Made by a program: the position numbers and the translations under genes. From Priapulus caudatus (Eukaryota > Priapulida > Priapulimorpha > Priapulimorphida > Priapulidae), in contig NW_014577279.1 of the NCBI RefSeq assembly GCF_000485595.1, forward strand, positions 16,720 to 44,325: DNA of 27,606 nucleotides, read 5' to 3'. The notes under the pieces are model-generated. The model made no database searches. It saw only the letters and a program-made list of their open reading frames with translations, and was not told where the DNA came from. Shown one piece after another: positions 14,390 to 23,968 of this stretch. Within the stretch, counting starts at the first letter, position 1; each line of letters starts with the position of its first letter.

Positions 14390-14915
14390 GTGATTTTTTT
14401 TCCTAGGTCAATCAAGAACATAGGGCTCTAGTGAGCGCTGCTATTGGTTGAGCTTGTTTCGTCGCTCAATGACGTCACAGTATCGTCATATTCATAGCCC
14501 ATCCAAAATTCATAATTACAATCTGATTCAATAGCCTAGCGACCACAGAACGTTGTTCAAGTCTGAAATGTCGTTGGATCGAATCCTTTCCGTGTTCTAA
14601 TTATTTTCCTGTTTTCTGTATTTTTCTATCTTTATCCGTTTAACAATATTTTTCCAATTAACGCAAATATTTACATAATTTATTTACAACATTTTAATAA
14701 CAACAATTAATTTTTACAACAATTAAAAATAGGGTTTGGGTTAGGGTTAGGGTTCGGGTTAGGGTTAGGGTTAAGGTTAGGGTTAGGGTTAGGGTTAGGG
14801 TCACAATGCAGTAAATGCACCATAAAACAGGAGTTTGAGGCACGTGATTTGTATCAACCAATGGCAGCGCTCACTAGATGGCTATGTTCTTGATTAACCT
14901 AGGAAAAAAAATCAC
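14390..14915. mobile_element. 526-bp inverted-repeat element carrying telomeric repeats
   Basis: The two ends are inverted repeats of about 62 bp, 14390-14452 and 14854-14915. Both read GTGATTTTTTTTCCTAGG, then (t/c)AATCAAGAACATAG, TAGTGAGCGCTG and ATTGGTTGA, with few mismatches. GGCTGCATGA lies just outside the left end (14380-14389) and again 3 bp outside the right end (14919-14928), a likely 9-10 bp target duplication. Long inverted repeats with a 9-10 bp duplication fit Mutator-like non-autonomous elements; that assignment is inferred. There is no coding capacity. Confidence 0.85.
14731..14802 (+). repeat. Interstitial telomeric repeat, 12 units of AGGGTT
   Basis: Twelve 6-bp units in exact register, eight perfect and four with one substitution (TGGGTT, CGGGTT, AAGGTT, AGGGTC). 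The array is internal to the 526-bp inverted-repeat element, so it is not a chromosome end. Confidence 0.97.
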
Positions 14916-14967
14916 GCTGGCTGCATGAGTGTCCATGCAGTCTGTTTACTAGTAAGTCAGTAGTTGA

Positions 14968-15073
14968 AACATTGGCAACATTGGCAGCATTGGTAACTTT
15001 GGTAGTAATAGTAACATCGCTAACATTGATACCAATGAAAACTTTGGTAGCAGTCGGAACTTAGGTAGCAGCT
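14968..15073. repeat. 9-bp-period degenerate array, first block
   Basis: About eleven 9-bp units close to GGTAACATT/GGTAGCATT, e.g. ggcaacatt, ggcagcatt, ggtaacttt. Because 9 is a multiple of three, one frame reads as a Gly-Asn-Ile/Gly-Ser-Ile tripeptide repeat (GNIGSIGNFGSNSNI) that ends at a stop at about 15074. No start or known protein is attached. Confidence 0.8.
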
Positions 15074-15237
15074 AATTATATAATAATAATAATGTTTATC
15101 TGGAATGTTTGTATTCAGAAATTAACACAGTGTATTGTAGTTATGTGTGCATATATCCGCAGATTACGATATCCGAATATTTCATTATAAGTTTACAACT
15201 TTTGATGTTTTGATGTTGATATTAAGGATTATATATA

Positions 15238-15470
15238 CAGGTAGGTCCCGTTTTACGACAGGGTTAGGTTCCAGCAAAACAAGGTCGTAAAATGAAAAGT
15301 CGTAAAACAAGACCAAATTAAAATGCTATCATCCCACCCACAATGCACCACGAAAAAAGCGCATGTTTGCATTCACAGGCGTTGCTGCGATGTGTTATTT
15401 TCAATTTTTTTGGTAATTTTGGGTAATGTGAAAAGTCGTAAAATGGACCATCGTAAAACGGGGCCTACCT

Positions 15471-15471
<1 letters not shown>
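15238..15471. mobile_element. 234-bp MITE, mariner/pogo-like ends
   Basis: The left end CAGGTAGGTCCCGTTTTACG and the reverse complement of the right end (TAGGTAGGCCCCGTTTTACG) match at 18 of 20 positions. Both sides are next to TA, the Tc1/mariner/pogo target. Internal sub-repeats GTCGTAAAA recur at about 15283, 15299 and 15434. The ends resemble those of Tigger/pogo elements in layout; that is from memory. Non-coding. Confidence 0.82.
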
Positions 15472-15508
<37 letters not shown>

Positions 15509-15552
15509 ATATATATATATTTATATATATATATATATAATATATATAATAA
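15472..15552. repeat. (AT)n microsatellite
   Basis: AT dinucleotide run with a few TTA/AATA interruptions, directly next to the right end of the preceding MITE. Confidence 0.95.
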
Positions 15553-15690
15553 GCATTTTTCTTTTCAGAACTGTCGCTTGATTGCGTGCTGTGTGTGCAG
15601 CAGTGTCTATATGTCGTAAAACTCAAATTCACTATATGTGTCTCAGATCGTGTAACAAGATCGTCGATTTTGTTTAGTATGTTGTATTTC

Positions 15691-15693
<3 letters not shown>

Positions 15694-15730
<37 letters not shown>

Positions 15731-15755
15731 ACGCACGCACGCGCACACACACGTT
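15694..15755. repeat. (AT)n followed by GCAC/CA tract
   Basis: AT run to about 15726, then alternating GCGCACGCAC and CACACAC. Confidence 0.9.
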
Positions 15756-15775
15756 ATAATCACGTGATTGTGAAT

Positions 15776-15975
15776 ACATTAACTAACGTTATTTTGACGT
15801 TGCCATGCAGGACCCCATGCAATAATGTAATGTTAACGCTACATAAAAACGTATTTTACAAACTTTGCAAAACGTTATATAACCCCGACACATTTACGTT
15901 GAACAAACGTTATTAAATAACGTTATCCGAACTATACCATAACGTTATTAAAACGTTTCTGTGTTAGCTGGGAGT
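15776..15975. mobile_element. AACGTT-rich transposon end (probable)
   Basis: The motif AACGTT or its one-base variants occurs repeatedly (about 15785, 15880, 15897, 15907, 15918, 15941, 15951). On the minus strand the piece begins CCCAGCTAACACAGAAACG. I remember similar AACGTT-studded ends from repeats in many marine animals, but I cannot name the family. The matching left end is not clear: 15068-15074 (CAGCTAA) is only a 7-bp match. Clustered motifs near an end would fit transposase binding sites. Confidence 0.5.
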
Positions 15976-15980
15976 AGGAA

Positions 15981-16280
15981 TTTTGACAGCATTGCGAACT
16001 TTGGTAACATTAGAAACTTTGATAACATGGGTAGCATTGGTAACATGGGTAGCATTGGTACAGTTAATAACAGTGGGAACATTGGTTACGTGCAATTACC
16101 GTTGGAATTTTGGTAATGTCCAGTGGTATCTTTGGTAACAATTGCAACTTTAGTAACAGTGTGAAATTTTGTGACAATAGGTACATTGATGACAGCATTG
16201 ACACTTGAGACCTTGGTAACAGTGTGGACAGTGTGGTAACATTTCTGACAGTTGCGGCGCTGGTGACGTAGATGAAATTC
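15981..16280. repeat. 9-bp-period degenerate array, second block
   Basis: Same GGTAACATG/GGTAGCATT unit as 14968-15073, clearest at 16005-16060, decaying to the right. One frame reads GNIRNFDNMGSIGNMGSIG. The two blocks are probably one array split by an insertion of about 900 bp. Confidence 0.75.
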
Positions 16281-16559
16281 GTAAACGTGGAGACATTAGC
16301 AACATTCACAGTTGTTACACACACCTACGAACAGCTGTACAGAATTAACATTTGCACGGGGTCGGTGGAGACTTTTCATACACAAGAGCCATCAGCTCTC
16401 ACAGACGCATCATACAGGCTACACATGAATGCTCGTACGTGAGTCGAAACAGCCACCACTGTTAGCCCACGATGGCAGCAACCACAAACTGCTGGCGTGA
16501 AGCAAGGCGCACGGGCGTGACGGCAGAGTACATTTTCTTAAAGTGCGAATAGGAATAAA

Positions 16560-16726
16560 CCACTGATCTCTATTAACTGGATATCGGTTGGCCAATCCAC
16601 GGTCGGTGAAAAAGCGACGCCACCGCGCTACTGAACGGCATGCATTAATACTCCAACTATCACTGCCATGGCGGCCGGTGGCTACCCCTAGTGGCCACTA
16701 AGAGCTATCCGGTTAGTATCAGTGGG
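16560..16726. mobile_element. Short inverted-repeat element (about 165 bp)
   Basis: The left end reads CCACTGATCTCTATTAACTG, the reverse complement of the right end CCACTGATACTAACCGGATA. They match over CCACTGAT and (TTAACTGGATA / CTAACCGGATA) with a small gap. GGCC follows in both arms. Size and structure fit a MITE or fold-back element. No protein. Confidence 0.65.
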
Positions 16727-17110
16727 ATTAACATACTGACCGACCATACGGCTACCGTTCATAGTTGCTGCCGCTTCTTAGACACCGTCTATCTATGATG
16801 GCGCGCTAACCCGTTCACTCGATCCGCACTACACACGCGCACATGTATGCACACACGCGCGCTAGCGCGCACGCACATATGCACGCACGTATGCATGGAA
16901 GCACCCGATGCAGGAAGACCGGTGCACGGGCCTGCGTGTTCATAGTTTCTGTACGTACGCTTGCTTACATAGCACTATTTAGAACTATACCCCAGTGTGA
17001 GTCCACAGTTAATGCATGCAAGTTGATTTACCATGTTACATGACAGTCAGCACTGCAAACAGGGTGCCTGGCTGGATTATACCATTCTGCGCTTTGCGCT
17101 ATGAAGTCAT
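16727..17110. other. Unassigned DNA with a CA/GC alternating patch
   Basis: No gene recognised. A GCAC/GCGC alternating stretch lies at about 16831-16890. Confidence 0.5.
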
Positions 17111-17310
17111 CTGTCGTCACGTGACCTACGTGGCGATACACGTCGTAACGTGCGATTATACGCCGCGACGTGTCATTGCATGTCGTTACACGTCGTCACA
17201 TTACGTTACGTAACGTTAGGGGCCGTTACGTGTCGTTACGTTTCGCCACATAACGGCACGTGTCGTTATATACTGCTACGTGTCGTTACGTATCGCTACG
17301 TGTCCCGCGT
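17111..17310. repeat. CpG-rich array, 20 units of 10 bp
   Basis: Twenty consecutive 10-bp units in fixed register, consensus TGTCGTTACG, with substitutions but almost no indels (e.g. tgtcgttacg, tatcgctacg, taacggcacg). Nearly every unit has one or two CpG. Ten bp is close to one helical turn. Confidence 0.88.
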
Positions 17311-17690
17311 GAAGTTCCGTGCCGTGTAAGCAATTCAAAAAGCATTCAAAAGTAAAGCATTCAAGCATTCAAAAAGTAGTTTTTTGTATGCAGCACTAGA
17401 GGGGAGAGGGCAGCTGTGTACGCTGACCCAACCATTCATGGTTTCCCCAGCCATAAGTTGCGTCCAACCAAAAACTCGTACACAGACGAGCAGCCGCTTT
17501 TGCATGGGCTTCATACTCGACTATATATAGCTGTGAACTTGAACTTGAAAAATAAAAGAAAAAAGATTTCCACTATCAACATTTAGTTAAAAATTAATCA
17601 ACTTTTCAACTATTCGACCAAAGGTCGATATATATAATATGGTGGTGCCTCACTGGTCTATGTTATGATATTATATGATGTTATGTCATA
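17311..17690. other. Unassigned DNA
   Basis: Contains a short 'gcattcaaaa' repeat at about 17340-17383 and a small palindrome TCGACCAAAGGTCGA near 17607-17635. No coding or RNA signature. Confidence 0.5.
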
Positions 17691-17813
17691 ATATCAGGAG
17701 TGAATAATAATAGATTATTCAGTTATATTATAGATTATTACATTTAGACATCATAGATTATTATATTTAGATTATTCGTTAATAGTAGATCTATTATTAT
17801 TCACTCCTGATAA
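17691..17813. mobile_element. Palindromic MITE-like element with ATCAGGAGT ends
   Basis: A 23-bp perfect inverted repeat (from ATCAGGAGTGAATAATAA inward) at 17693-17715 and 17789-17811 encloses about 73 bp of TAGATTATTA-type repeats. The outer sequence ATCAGGAGT is shared with the hairpin inside copies B and B' (20023 and 26827). Confidence 0.75.
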
Positions 17814-18067
17814 TATATAGATTAGTGTGGCGCTTTCTGCTAGGCTATACAGTTGAAGCTGCGGTGACGACCTCCGTTAGGGGGAGCAGCCACAGAGCAA
17901 GCTAGTAGGCTACACGCTTCGTGAGCTGCGCTCATACTGTGGAAAACATTAATGAGCGCCGCTAATTATAGATAATTTGGTAACTCACGCTGACTAATTA
18001 CAGCTAAACGAGTGAGATATATCCGCTGCCAGCTTCCATGCCAGTGCCTAAAGAATGTTAACGCGCA
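17814..18067. other. Unassigned DNA
   Basis: No recognisable feature between the palindromic element and the CA repeat. Confidence 0.4.
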
Positions 18068-18114
18068 CGCGCGCACGCACACGCCCACACACACATACAC
18101 ACACCCACACTCCC

Positions 18115-18163
<49 letters not shown>

Positions 18164-18324
18164 CACACACACACACACACACACCACACACCACCCTCAA
18201 CACACCACACACACACCCACACCCCAACACACACACACACACACCGCGCGCGCCTGCGCCGCAACACACACACACACACACACACACCACACACACACAC
18301 ACACAACACACACACACACACACA
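18068..18324. repeat. (CA)n microsatellite, interrupted
   Basis: CA-rich run with short interruptions (cccaac, ccaccctcaa, and a GC-rich insert at about 18244-18262). It precedes copy B just as (CA)n precedes copy B'. Open frames of alternating His-Thr or Cys-Val are by-products. Confidence 0.95.
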
Positions 18325-18751
18325 CTGCCGCCCACGCGAACCGAATCGCCGCCAAATGCACGGCGATGTCATCTCACTTATTTTCTAATGTGTTACTAAT
18401 AAGCTGTCCCACCGCGCTTTAATTACGAACAAATAGAAGATGACAATGCTATAGTGAGAGTAGTGTGAGTCAGTGCTGGCAGATTCTCTAATTCTCTAAA
18501 ACACACATCAAACACAACACGCAGTATGCAGAATGCAAGAAGAAGAGAGACGCGCGAGAGAGCAGCGACGGGACGACGAGGACGAGAGAGGACACACGAA
18601 CGTACCTCACACAAACGCTGTCGCGCGCGCTGATCGACTGTGATATTCACTCGACTTAAGATGACTTAATGACACATGTACATAAATAAAACAAACGAAT
18701 AAACTTGAGAAACGAAGCACGGGGCGATCAGCACGTGAGGAAGCGTGCACC

Positions 18752-18810
18752 GACGGTGCACATGTGACAGTTAATATATACTATATTTTAACTGTCACTG
18801 TGCACGTCTG
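18752..18810. repeat. GTGCAC hairpin, disrupted version
   Basis: Counterpart of the perfect 56-bp palindrome at 25639-25694. Here the arms carry small indels (GTGCACATGTGACAG against GTGCACAGTGACAG), so pairing is interrupted. Confidence 0.85.
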
Positions 18811-19138
18811 CAATGGCGGCCGAGTAGTGTGCTGTGCATAGAGCATTTACACGGAATTTACAGGAAAGTGTCGGCAATAACAGGTGAAAGAGAGTACTAG
18901 CAATATTAAGAATTTTTGTCGATCACTAGTATTAGATTTCGTATTTATTTTAGCATTATAATTTTATTTGAAACGCTTCAAGTGCCTGTGGGCGTGAGTG
19001 CGTCAGCCGAAGATCTCTGCTACAGTAATCTGATGAAATAAAAAACACGGCAAACAAATGCCTGAATGTGCGGTGTGCTGAGCTCAGCAAGAGATGCGCC
19101 AGTGCACACGTGTGAAGTGAAAGGACTCGCCCCTCAAA

Positions 19139-19260
19139 TAGAGACCCACAATCCGGGCCCCTGCGACACGCGCTAACGCAACCCCCCCCCCCTCCCCCCC
19201 CCCCACACACACCACACACACACACACCACACACACCACACACACCACCACGCGCCGCGC
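19139..19260. repeat. Copy-B-specific block, C runs and CA repeat
   Basis: About 65 bp (19139-19204), ending in C10-TCC-C10, is missing at the matching site in B' (about 26008). It is followed by interrupted (CA)n shared by both copies. This looks like a true length difference between copies. Confidence 0.75.
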
Positions 19261-20022
19261 GCGCATACACCCAAACAAACAAACACAACGCAGTATGCAA
19301 GCGCGGAGAATGGACATCTGCATATAGCTCTGGTAATGCCGCGATGGTTTTCTGAGCTTCATAAATCAAATTAAGCGCCCACTTCCTCCCTCCTAGGCAC
19401 CCTCTCCTGTCTCCTCACGTTTTGCGCCTGAGTTATCACCACCTTCGCATTTTCCTTACCCACTCCTCATTGCTAGCGGCACAACCACCTCACACTGGAC
19501 ATCATGGGTCTGCTTGCCCCTTATTGCCACCTATACAATCCCGAATGCCAGAGCAATTCAGTTAGCTGAGTCTACGTGGTACACAGTACACAGTACGCAA
19601 ACCATGAGTACTACAGTTACACTTTCTCTGTCTCTACACATCCACAACGTCTAGGCAATTTACAGCAGTCAATGCGCCAAAACCGGTGCTATTAATTTCT
19701 CAGTTAGGATGCCAGAGCGAGCGTTGTTGATTGAAACGAAATTGAGTCCGCGTTTCTCGACACCAGCTCATAACTCTAGGTATCGGCTCTAAACGACAGT
19801 GGACGCGTGCCGCACCTACGCTGCGCGATGTCAGCAAGAGTTCCGTGCATGCGCACAAATAGTTTGTGAGCCCTAACCCATCGAGTGCTGTATGCTTCTG
19901 CCTCTGAACTCGGTCAGCAGCATTGCTTATCAGCTAATATAAACCGTAGCGACGGCCAGATGAGTATGATAACCCCGCTACCACTGCAGAGCAGTAGAGG
20001 TGCCCTATATACATCAGGAGTA

Positions 20023-20072
20023 GATAGTAGGGAAAGATTCCCTATTATCTTACTTCCTGCACTATACATGCT
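20023..20072. repeat. ATCAGGAGTAG hairpin (copy B)
   Basis: The left arm matches that of 26827-26848, but the right arm (CTATTATCTTACTTCCTGC) has extra bases that break pairing. Confidence 0.8.
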
Positions 20073-20329
20073 ATTTTATCATTAGTTAACCACAATTAAG
20101 TCAACGAAAGGCCAGGTAGGAGAGACAAGCCAACTGCTAGCAGAACGACGTAACGGGCGAAAGCAACAAAATTGGGGAGACAAAGATAGGCGCAAGAGAT
20201 CGAGACGCGTGTCCTGTCGTGACACGCAAGGCAAGAGAATAATAAGATGTGAATAAATTGTTGTGTGTTTGCAGTGCGTGAGTTGCCATGCGTAATCGTA
20301 CGTACGTATGTATGTACCGTAAGTTTGCT

Positions 20330-20382
20330 TCCGTTGCACGAACCTTACGCCTATATACAGGCGTTAAAGTTCGCACCACGGC
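20330..20382. repeat. CCGTGTGCGAAC hairpin (copy B)
   Basis: Counterpart of 27116-27163, with single-base insertions in both arms around the loop ATATAC. Confidence 0.8.
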
Positions 20383-20454
20383 TTAATATATCCATCGCCA
20401 TGGCGACGCCATGAACGCCTGTCCTTATCAAGGATTAAGTCATGCCCTGAATTA

Positions 20455-20640
20455 TGAAGGTGGGGAGGGAAGGAAGAAGGGGGAAGTGAAATTTATGGCG
20501 AAAGTGACGGGGGAAGCGCGGAGCAACAGTGCTGATGGAGACGGTAGATGAATTGAATGGGGAAGGAAGAGAAGAGCGGCGGTGATGGAAGCGGCAAAGG
20601 GAAGGAGAGGTAGGAGACTAGAACACAGGAAAAGAGGGCA
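20455..20640. repeat. Purine-rich tract (copy B)
   Basis: A/G-rich top strand (GGGAGGGAAGG, GAAGAAGGGGG). The matching tract in B' is at about 27228-27405. Minus-strand frames here are low-complexity Ser/Leu/Pro. Confidence 0.7.
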
Positions 20641-20785
20641 CTCGCACTTTCCCGCACACGGCAACAGGAGTACGTTCACAACGACATCCGGGAGGTTGAA
20701 TGATGTGCACAACATCTGTCTTTTATGCGCTATCCAGTAAAGGAATTACATTGTAAAGTTTTTCGAGCGTGCGTAGTGTGTGCGG

Positions 20786-22329
20786 TGCGGCTGCTGCAGT
20801 GCGCTGCGTGCCGTGCGTGCGTGCTGCGTCTCTGTGTGTTATGCCGAGATGAAGAGAGAGAGAGAAGACTAGAGTAGATAATGGTCTGATCACTGTGACC
20901 CAGAGCCCCTAACACATCGAACAGCGAGAGGTCTGAGGTTGCCAGCATCCCCGGCGGGATGGAAGTGCCGCGAAACGCAGACGACTTTACCATAACAACA
21001 GCAGAGCACCCAGCTGCTCCTTTCCTCAAGCTGTGAGCGCGCGTTTGTGCGTTCGTGTGCGTGCGTGTGCATGTCTGTGCGCGTGGTCGTGCGCTGTATG
21101 CGTGCGCTGCTGTGCGGTATGCGTTTGTCGTGTGTGTGCGTGGTACGCCGTTTCTGCGTAGCTGCGTGCGAGCGTCTGTGCTCTGCGTCCGGTGTGGATT
21201 CGTATTACGAATCCTGCATGCTTATAGGGCATCAGGTGGCGTCGTGCCGTGTCGCGCTGTACGTGGCCGTGTGGGGGTGTGTGTGCTAGCGTGTGGCTAT
21301 GGTATGACATGAGTGTATGCGTATCGTATATGTGTAGTGTATGTGAAACCGGTATGTAGTATCTGTATGTGTATAGTAGTATGTGGTTATGTAGCTGTAC
21401 CTCCCGCCCTGCTCGCCGACTATTGCTATGTGCCCACCCCCGTGTATGTGCCCTATGTGTAGCTGCTGCATGTGTATGTGTATCGCTCGATATGTGTATG
21501 CCCGTCTCTCATGCTGCTCACTCTGCTACTTCATCTTACCATCGCTCTCTCTTACATCCTCTTCGTCTTCCCGCCCCTCCCCCCCCCCCTCCTCCGGCCT
21601 CCCCCCTCTCCCCCCCCCACCCTGTCCTCGCTCGCTCCGCCCTCTGCTCTCTGCGCCTCTCGCGCCCTCCCCCCTCGTCCCTCCCTCCCCGTCCCTCTCT
21701 GTCCCCGGCTGCTGTGGTCTGCCGCTCCCTCTCTCTCCGTCTGGTGTGGCCTGTATGCTGCCTACTGCCCTGTATGCTGTCTCACCGGACCTCTCTTCTT
21801 TATTGTACTGTGCTAGGCCGTATGTGTATGTGTTATGTGTAGTGTATGTCGTAGGTATGGTATGTGTATGTGTATGTGCAGGCCCCTCACCCAGCCTTCA
21901 CTGCTCTCCCCCGGGGCACCCGGGTTCCGTCTCTCTCAATCGCTTGCAGCCAACTGCTTCTTGCCTTCCCACGCCGCGCCTCCCCGCTCCCTCACACGAT
22001 TTTGTACGACCGCGCCGGGTCTCACCGTAACCGGCAAGTCCCTAGCAGCGACCCCCCCCGCACCGCCGGATAGTCTGGGCCGCCCATCTCTCTTCCCTTT
22101 ACAACCACTCTACACACCCCTCAGCCCACGCCGGTTTCCCCTGCCCGAGCACCCTACAGGGCGCGGTCTGGAACTCCTCGACCTTACACGCTCTCGGCCC
22201 CCGCGCGCGAAGCGGATCCAGGCGAGGCGAGCAAACGCGACCGAGGCGGGCGTGGAGGTGTGGCGAGGGGGGTGCTTCACTGTTCACGGCGTCCCGCACC
22301 GATGGGGCCACAGATTTTGCAATTATTTA
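20786..22329. other. GT/GC-rich and C-rich low-complexity DNA
   Basis: Alternating GTGC/GTGT sequence at about 20786-20830 and 21030-21300, GTATGT-type sequence to about 21500, a pyrimidine- and C-rich tract at about 21535-21725, and GC-rich mixed sequence to 22300. Overlapping frames up to 200 residues are open, but all are low-complexity and compete with one another. I assign no gene. Confidence 0.55.
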
Positions 22330-22452
22330 CACTAAAGATGGAGCAACCTGAGGTGAAATCTCAAATTTTCAACAAAAATTTTTTTGTTCTGCTTCGGGGG
22401 CAGCCGGGGGGGGGTCTCGTTCGAACCCCCAACCCCCCGGGCTACGGGCCTG
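22330..22452 (-). mobile_element. Transposon end of the CAGGCCCGTAGCC type
   Basis: Read on the minus strand it starts CAGGCCCGTAGCCCGGGGGG, continues with GGTTCGAACGAG and C runs, then AACAAAAAAATTTTTGTTG. I recall this as a very common transposon terminus in invertebrate genomes, one often mistranslated as 'RPVARGVGGSNE', which is seen here on the minus strand. I cannot name the superfamily. Only one end is present. Confidence 0.65.
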
Positions 22453-22830
22453 TATGCTGTATGTGTTGTATGTGTATGTGTAGTCGTGTATGCTGTATGT
22501 GTCATATGGTTATGTGTTACTGTGGTCATTGCTGTAGTGTGTATGGTGTATGTTATGTGTATGTTGGTATGTGTATGGGTAATTTGCTAATTTATCGTGT
22601 ATCGTGTAGTGGCACGTGCACTGCGTGCATGTGCATCCTGCATGGTGCGTGTCGCATGGGCATGTGCGTGGCGCTCGTGCCACGCGTTACGTGTTCGTGT
22701 TACGTGTACGGCGTCCGTGTACGTGTACGTCTATACGTGTATACTGCTAGGTGTATGGTGGTGTAATCTGTATGCTACTAGGTAATGCTTTCGTGCGTTG
22801 TGTTGTGTGTGCGTGCGTGCGCTGCGCGCG
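22453..22830. repeat. GTAT/GTGC/ACGT alternating low-complexity tract
   Basis: Degenerate GTATGTGT repeats followed by TACGTGTACG-type sequence at about 22685-22745 and GTGCGTGCG to about 22830. No coding content credited. Confidence 0.75.
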
Positions 22831-23475
22831 TCAGCGTGCCCGCTGCCGGGTTTGCTTGGCGTGCGCGATAGTGCGGGTAAGCCTATCAAATGCCTGGCGC
22901 ACTCCGCCTCTTCTTTATGTATTTTATTTAAGATATCCGTGTTTTTTTAGATGGGCGAGCCATTTCTTCATCCCGGGCACGGGACCCGCCCGCGGCCCGT
23001 GTATATGCCGCAGCAGAAAAAATAAACAACGGAGTGTTTCTATGCCGGCGCTGGCGAGAAAGAGACAGGCACTGAACCACTTATACTCACTATACATGAT
23101 CACATGTACAAGCAAAGTTGCACATGTATATGCAGTGCCTCAAATATCCCCGCGTATGTCTAAATACCCCGCAAGGGCCATGACGCAATGTAGCACGCGT
23201 TGGTGCTTAGTTTTGGACATCTATAAGATTATCCTCGACGATGTAGAATGGTGACGGCTATGTATGTCGATATGCTTGGGTTTTTAACTCATGTATGTAT
23301 ACATCGTCATAGCGATCGTCCTTTTCAGAGCTGCTTCGGTTCATGCATCGTTAATTTTGCCCGTGTCGCGCCCGCCGCGCGGTCTGTTTCTACCGCCATG
23401 GTTTTTGTCATAATAGTTGACTAGAAGAGTCCCAGCCAGGCACTAAGCGATCGGGATGAAGACAGATAGTCATAT
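22831..23475. other. Unassigned DNA
   Basis: A GC-rich patch with a small potential hairpin (CACGGG ... CCCGTG) lies at about 22978-23001. A 63-residue minus-strand frame overlaps it but matches nothing I know. Confidence 0.45.
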
Positions 23476-23494
23476 AGTCACAGAGATAGGAAAG

Positions 23495-23559
23495 CGACAT
23501 GAGGAGGGAGAAAGGGAAAGGGAGAGAAATTGAGAAGCAGAGAGCAGAGACGAGAGGAG

Positions 23560-23626
<67 letters not shown>

Positions 23627-23665
23627 AAGAGACAGAGAGAGAAAAGAGAGGGGGAGAAGAGAGAA
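23495..23665. repeat. (GA)n-rich purine tract
   Basis: Pure (GA)n at about 23566-23608 within a longer GAGA/GAAAG tract. The charged Arg/Glu open frame across it is a by-product. Confidence 0.93.
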
Positions 23666-23965
23666 CGCGACAGTGGTGATGATTGGTACTCATGGTGTAC
23701 AGAAATTATCGTTTAGCGTATATTTATGAACGTGGGCCCGTCGTAGAATACCTCGCAGTTAAGATTGAATAACATGAGGCATCGTCGAACGTAGAAAATA
23801 TTGCACATCAGCGAGTGTAGAGGATATATAGACGTATACCAAAGTAATGGATACGCCCCTGGGCATTGTCGCATGGTGCAGGGAATATACGGAATTACAT
23901 GCATCACCTAATCATCCTCACTTTAAATGAAGTGGGGTTAGTATTTCTATAGTGCGCTAGCAAGT
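23666..23965. other. Unassigned DNA
   Basis: No recognisable feature. Confidence 0.4.
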
Positions 23966-23968
23966 AAT

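Larger units (their letters stand above)
18325..20785. repeat. Duplicated segment, copy B
   Basis: Colinear with 25246-27535. Landmarks shared are the 'gctttaattacgaacaaat' block, the GTGCAC hairpin, the C/CA tract, the 'gttagctgagtctacgtgg' block, the ATCAGGAGT hairpin, the 'acgcctatatacaggcgt' hairpin and the purine-rich 3' part. Differences are mostly single-base insertions here. A block at about 19139-19204 is absent from B'. No gene recognised. Confidence 0.9.

Noticed and set aside
14540-14595. tRNA-derived SINE, from the B-box-like GGATCGAATCC
   Set aside because: No A box at the right distance and no tRNA fold. The sequence lies inside the inverted-repeat element.
14731-14802. True chromosome end
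   Set aside because: The array is only 12 units, has four variant units, is internal to an inverted-repeat element and is flanked by ordinary DNA on both sides.
17111-17310. CRISPR array
   Set aside because: Continuous 10-bp units with no spacers.
21428-22030. 200-residue open frame in C-rich DNA
   Set aside because: Three overlapping frames are open at once, all Pro/Ser/Leu-rich low complexity. No domain recognised.
22418-22440. tRNA T-arm from GTTCGAACCCC
   Set aside because: Part of a known-looking transposon end with C/G runs. No acceptor or anticodon arms.
22751-23254. 167-residue plus-strand frame and the 63-residue minus-strand frame within it
   Set aside because: No motif I can identify, and the plus frame starts in a GTGC-rich tract. 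Kept as unassigned DNA.
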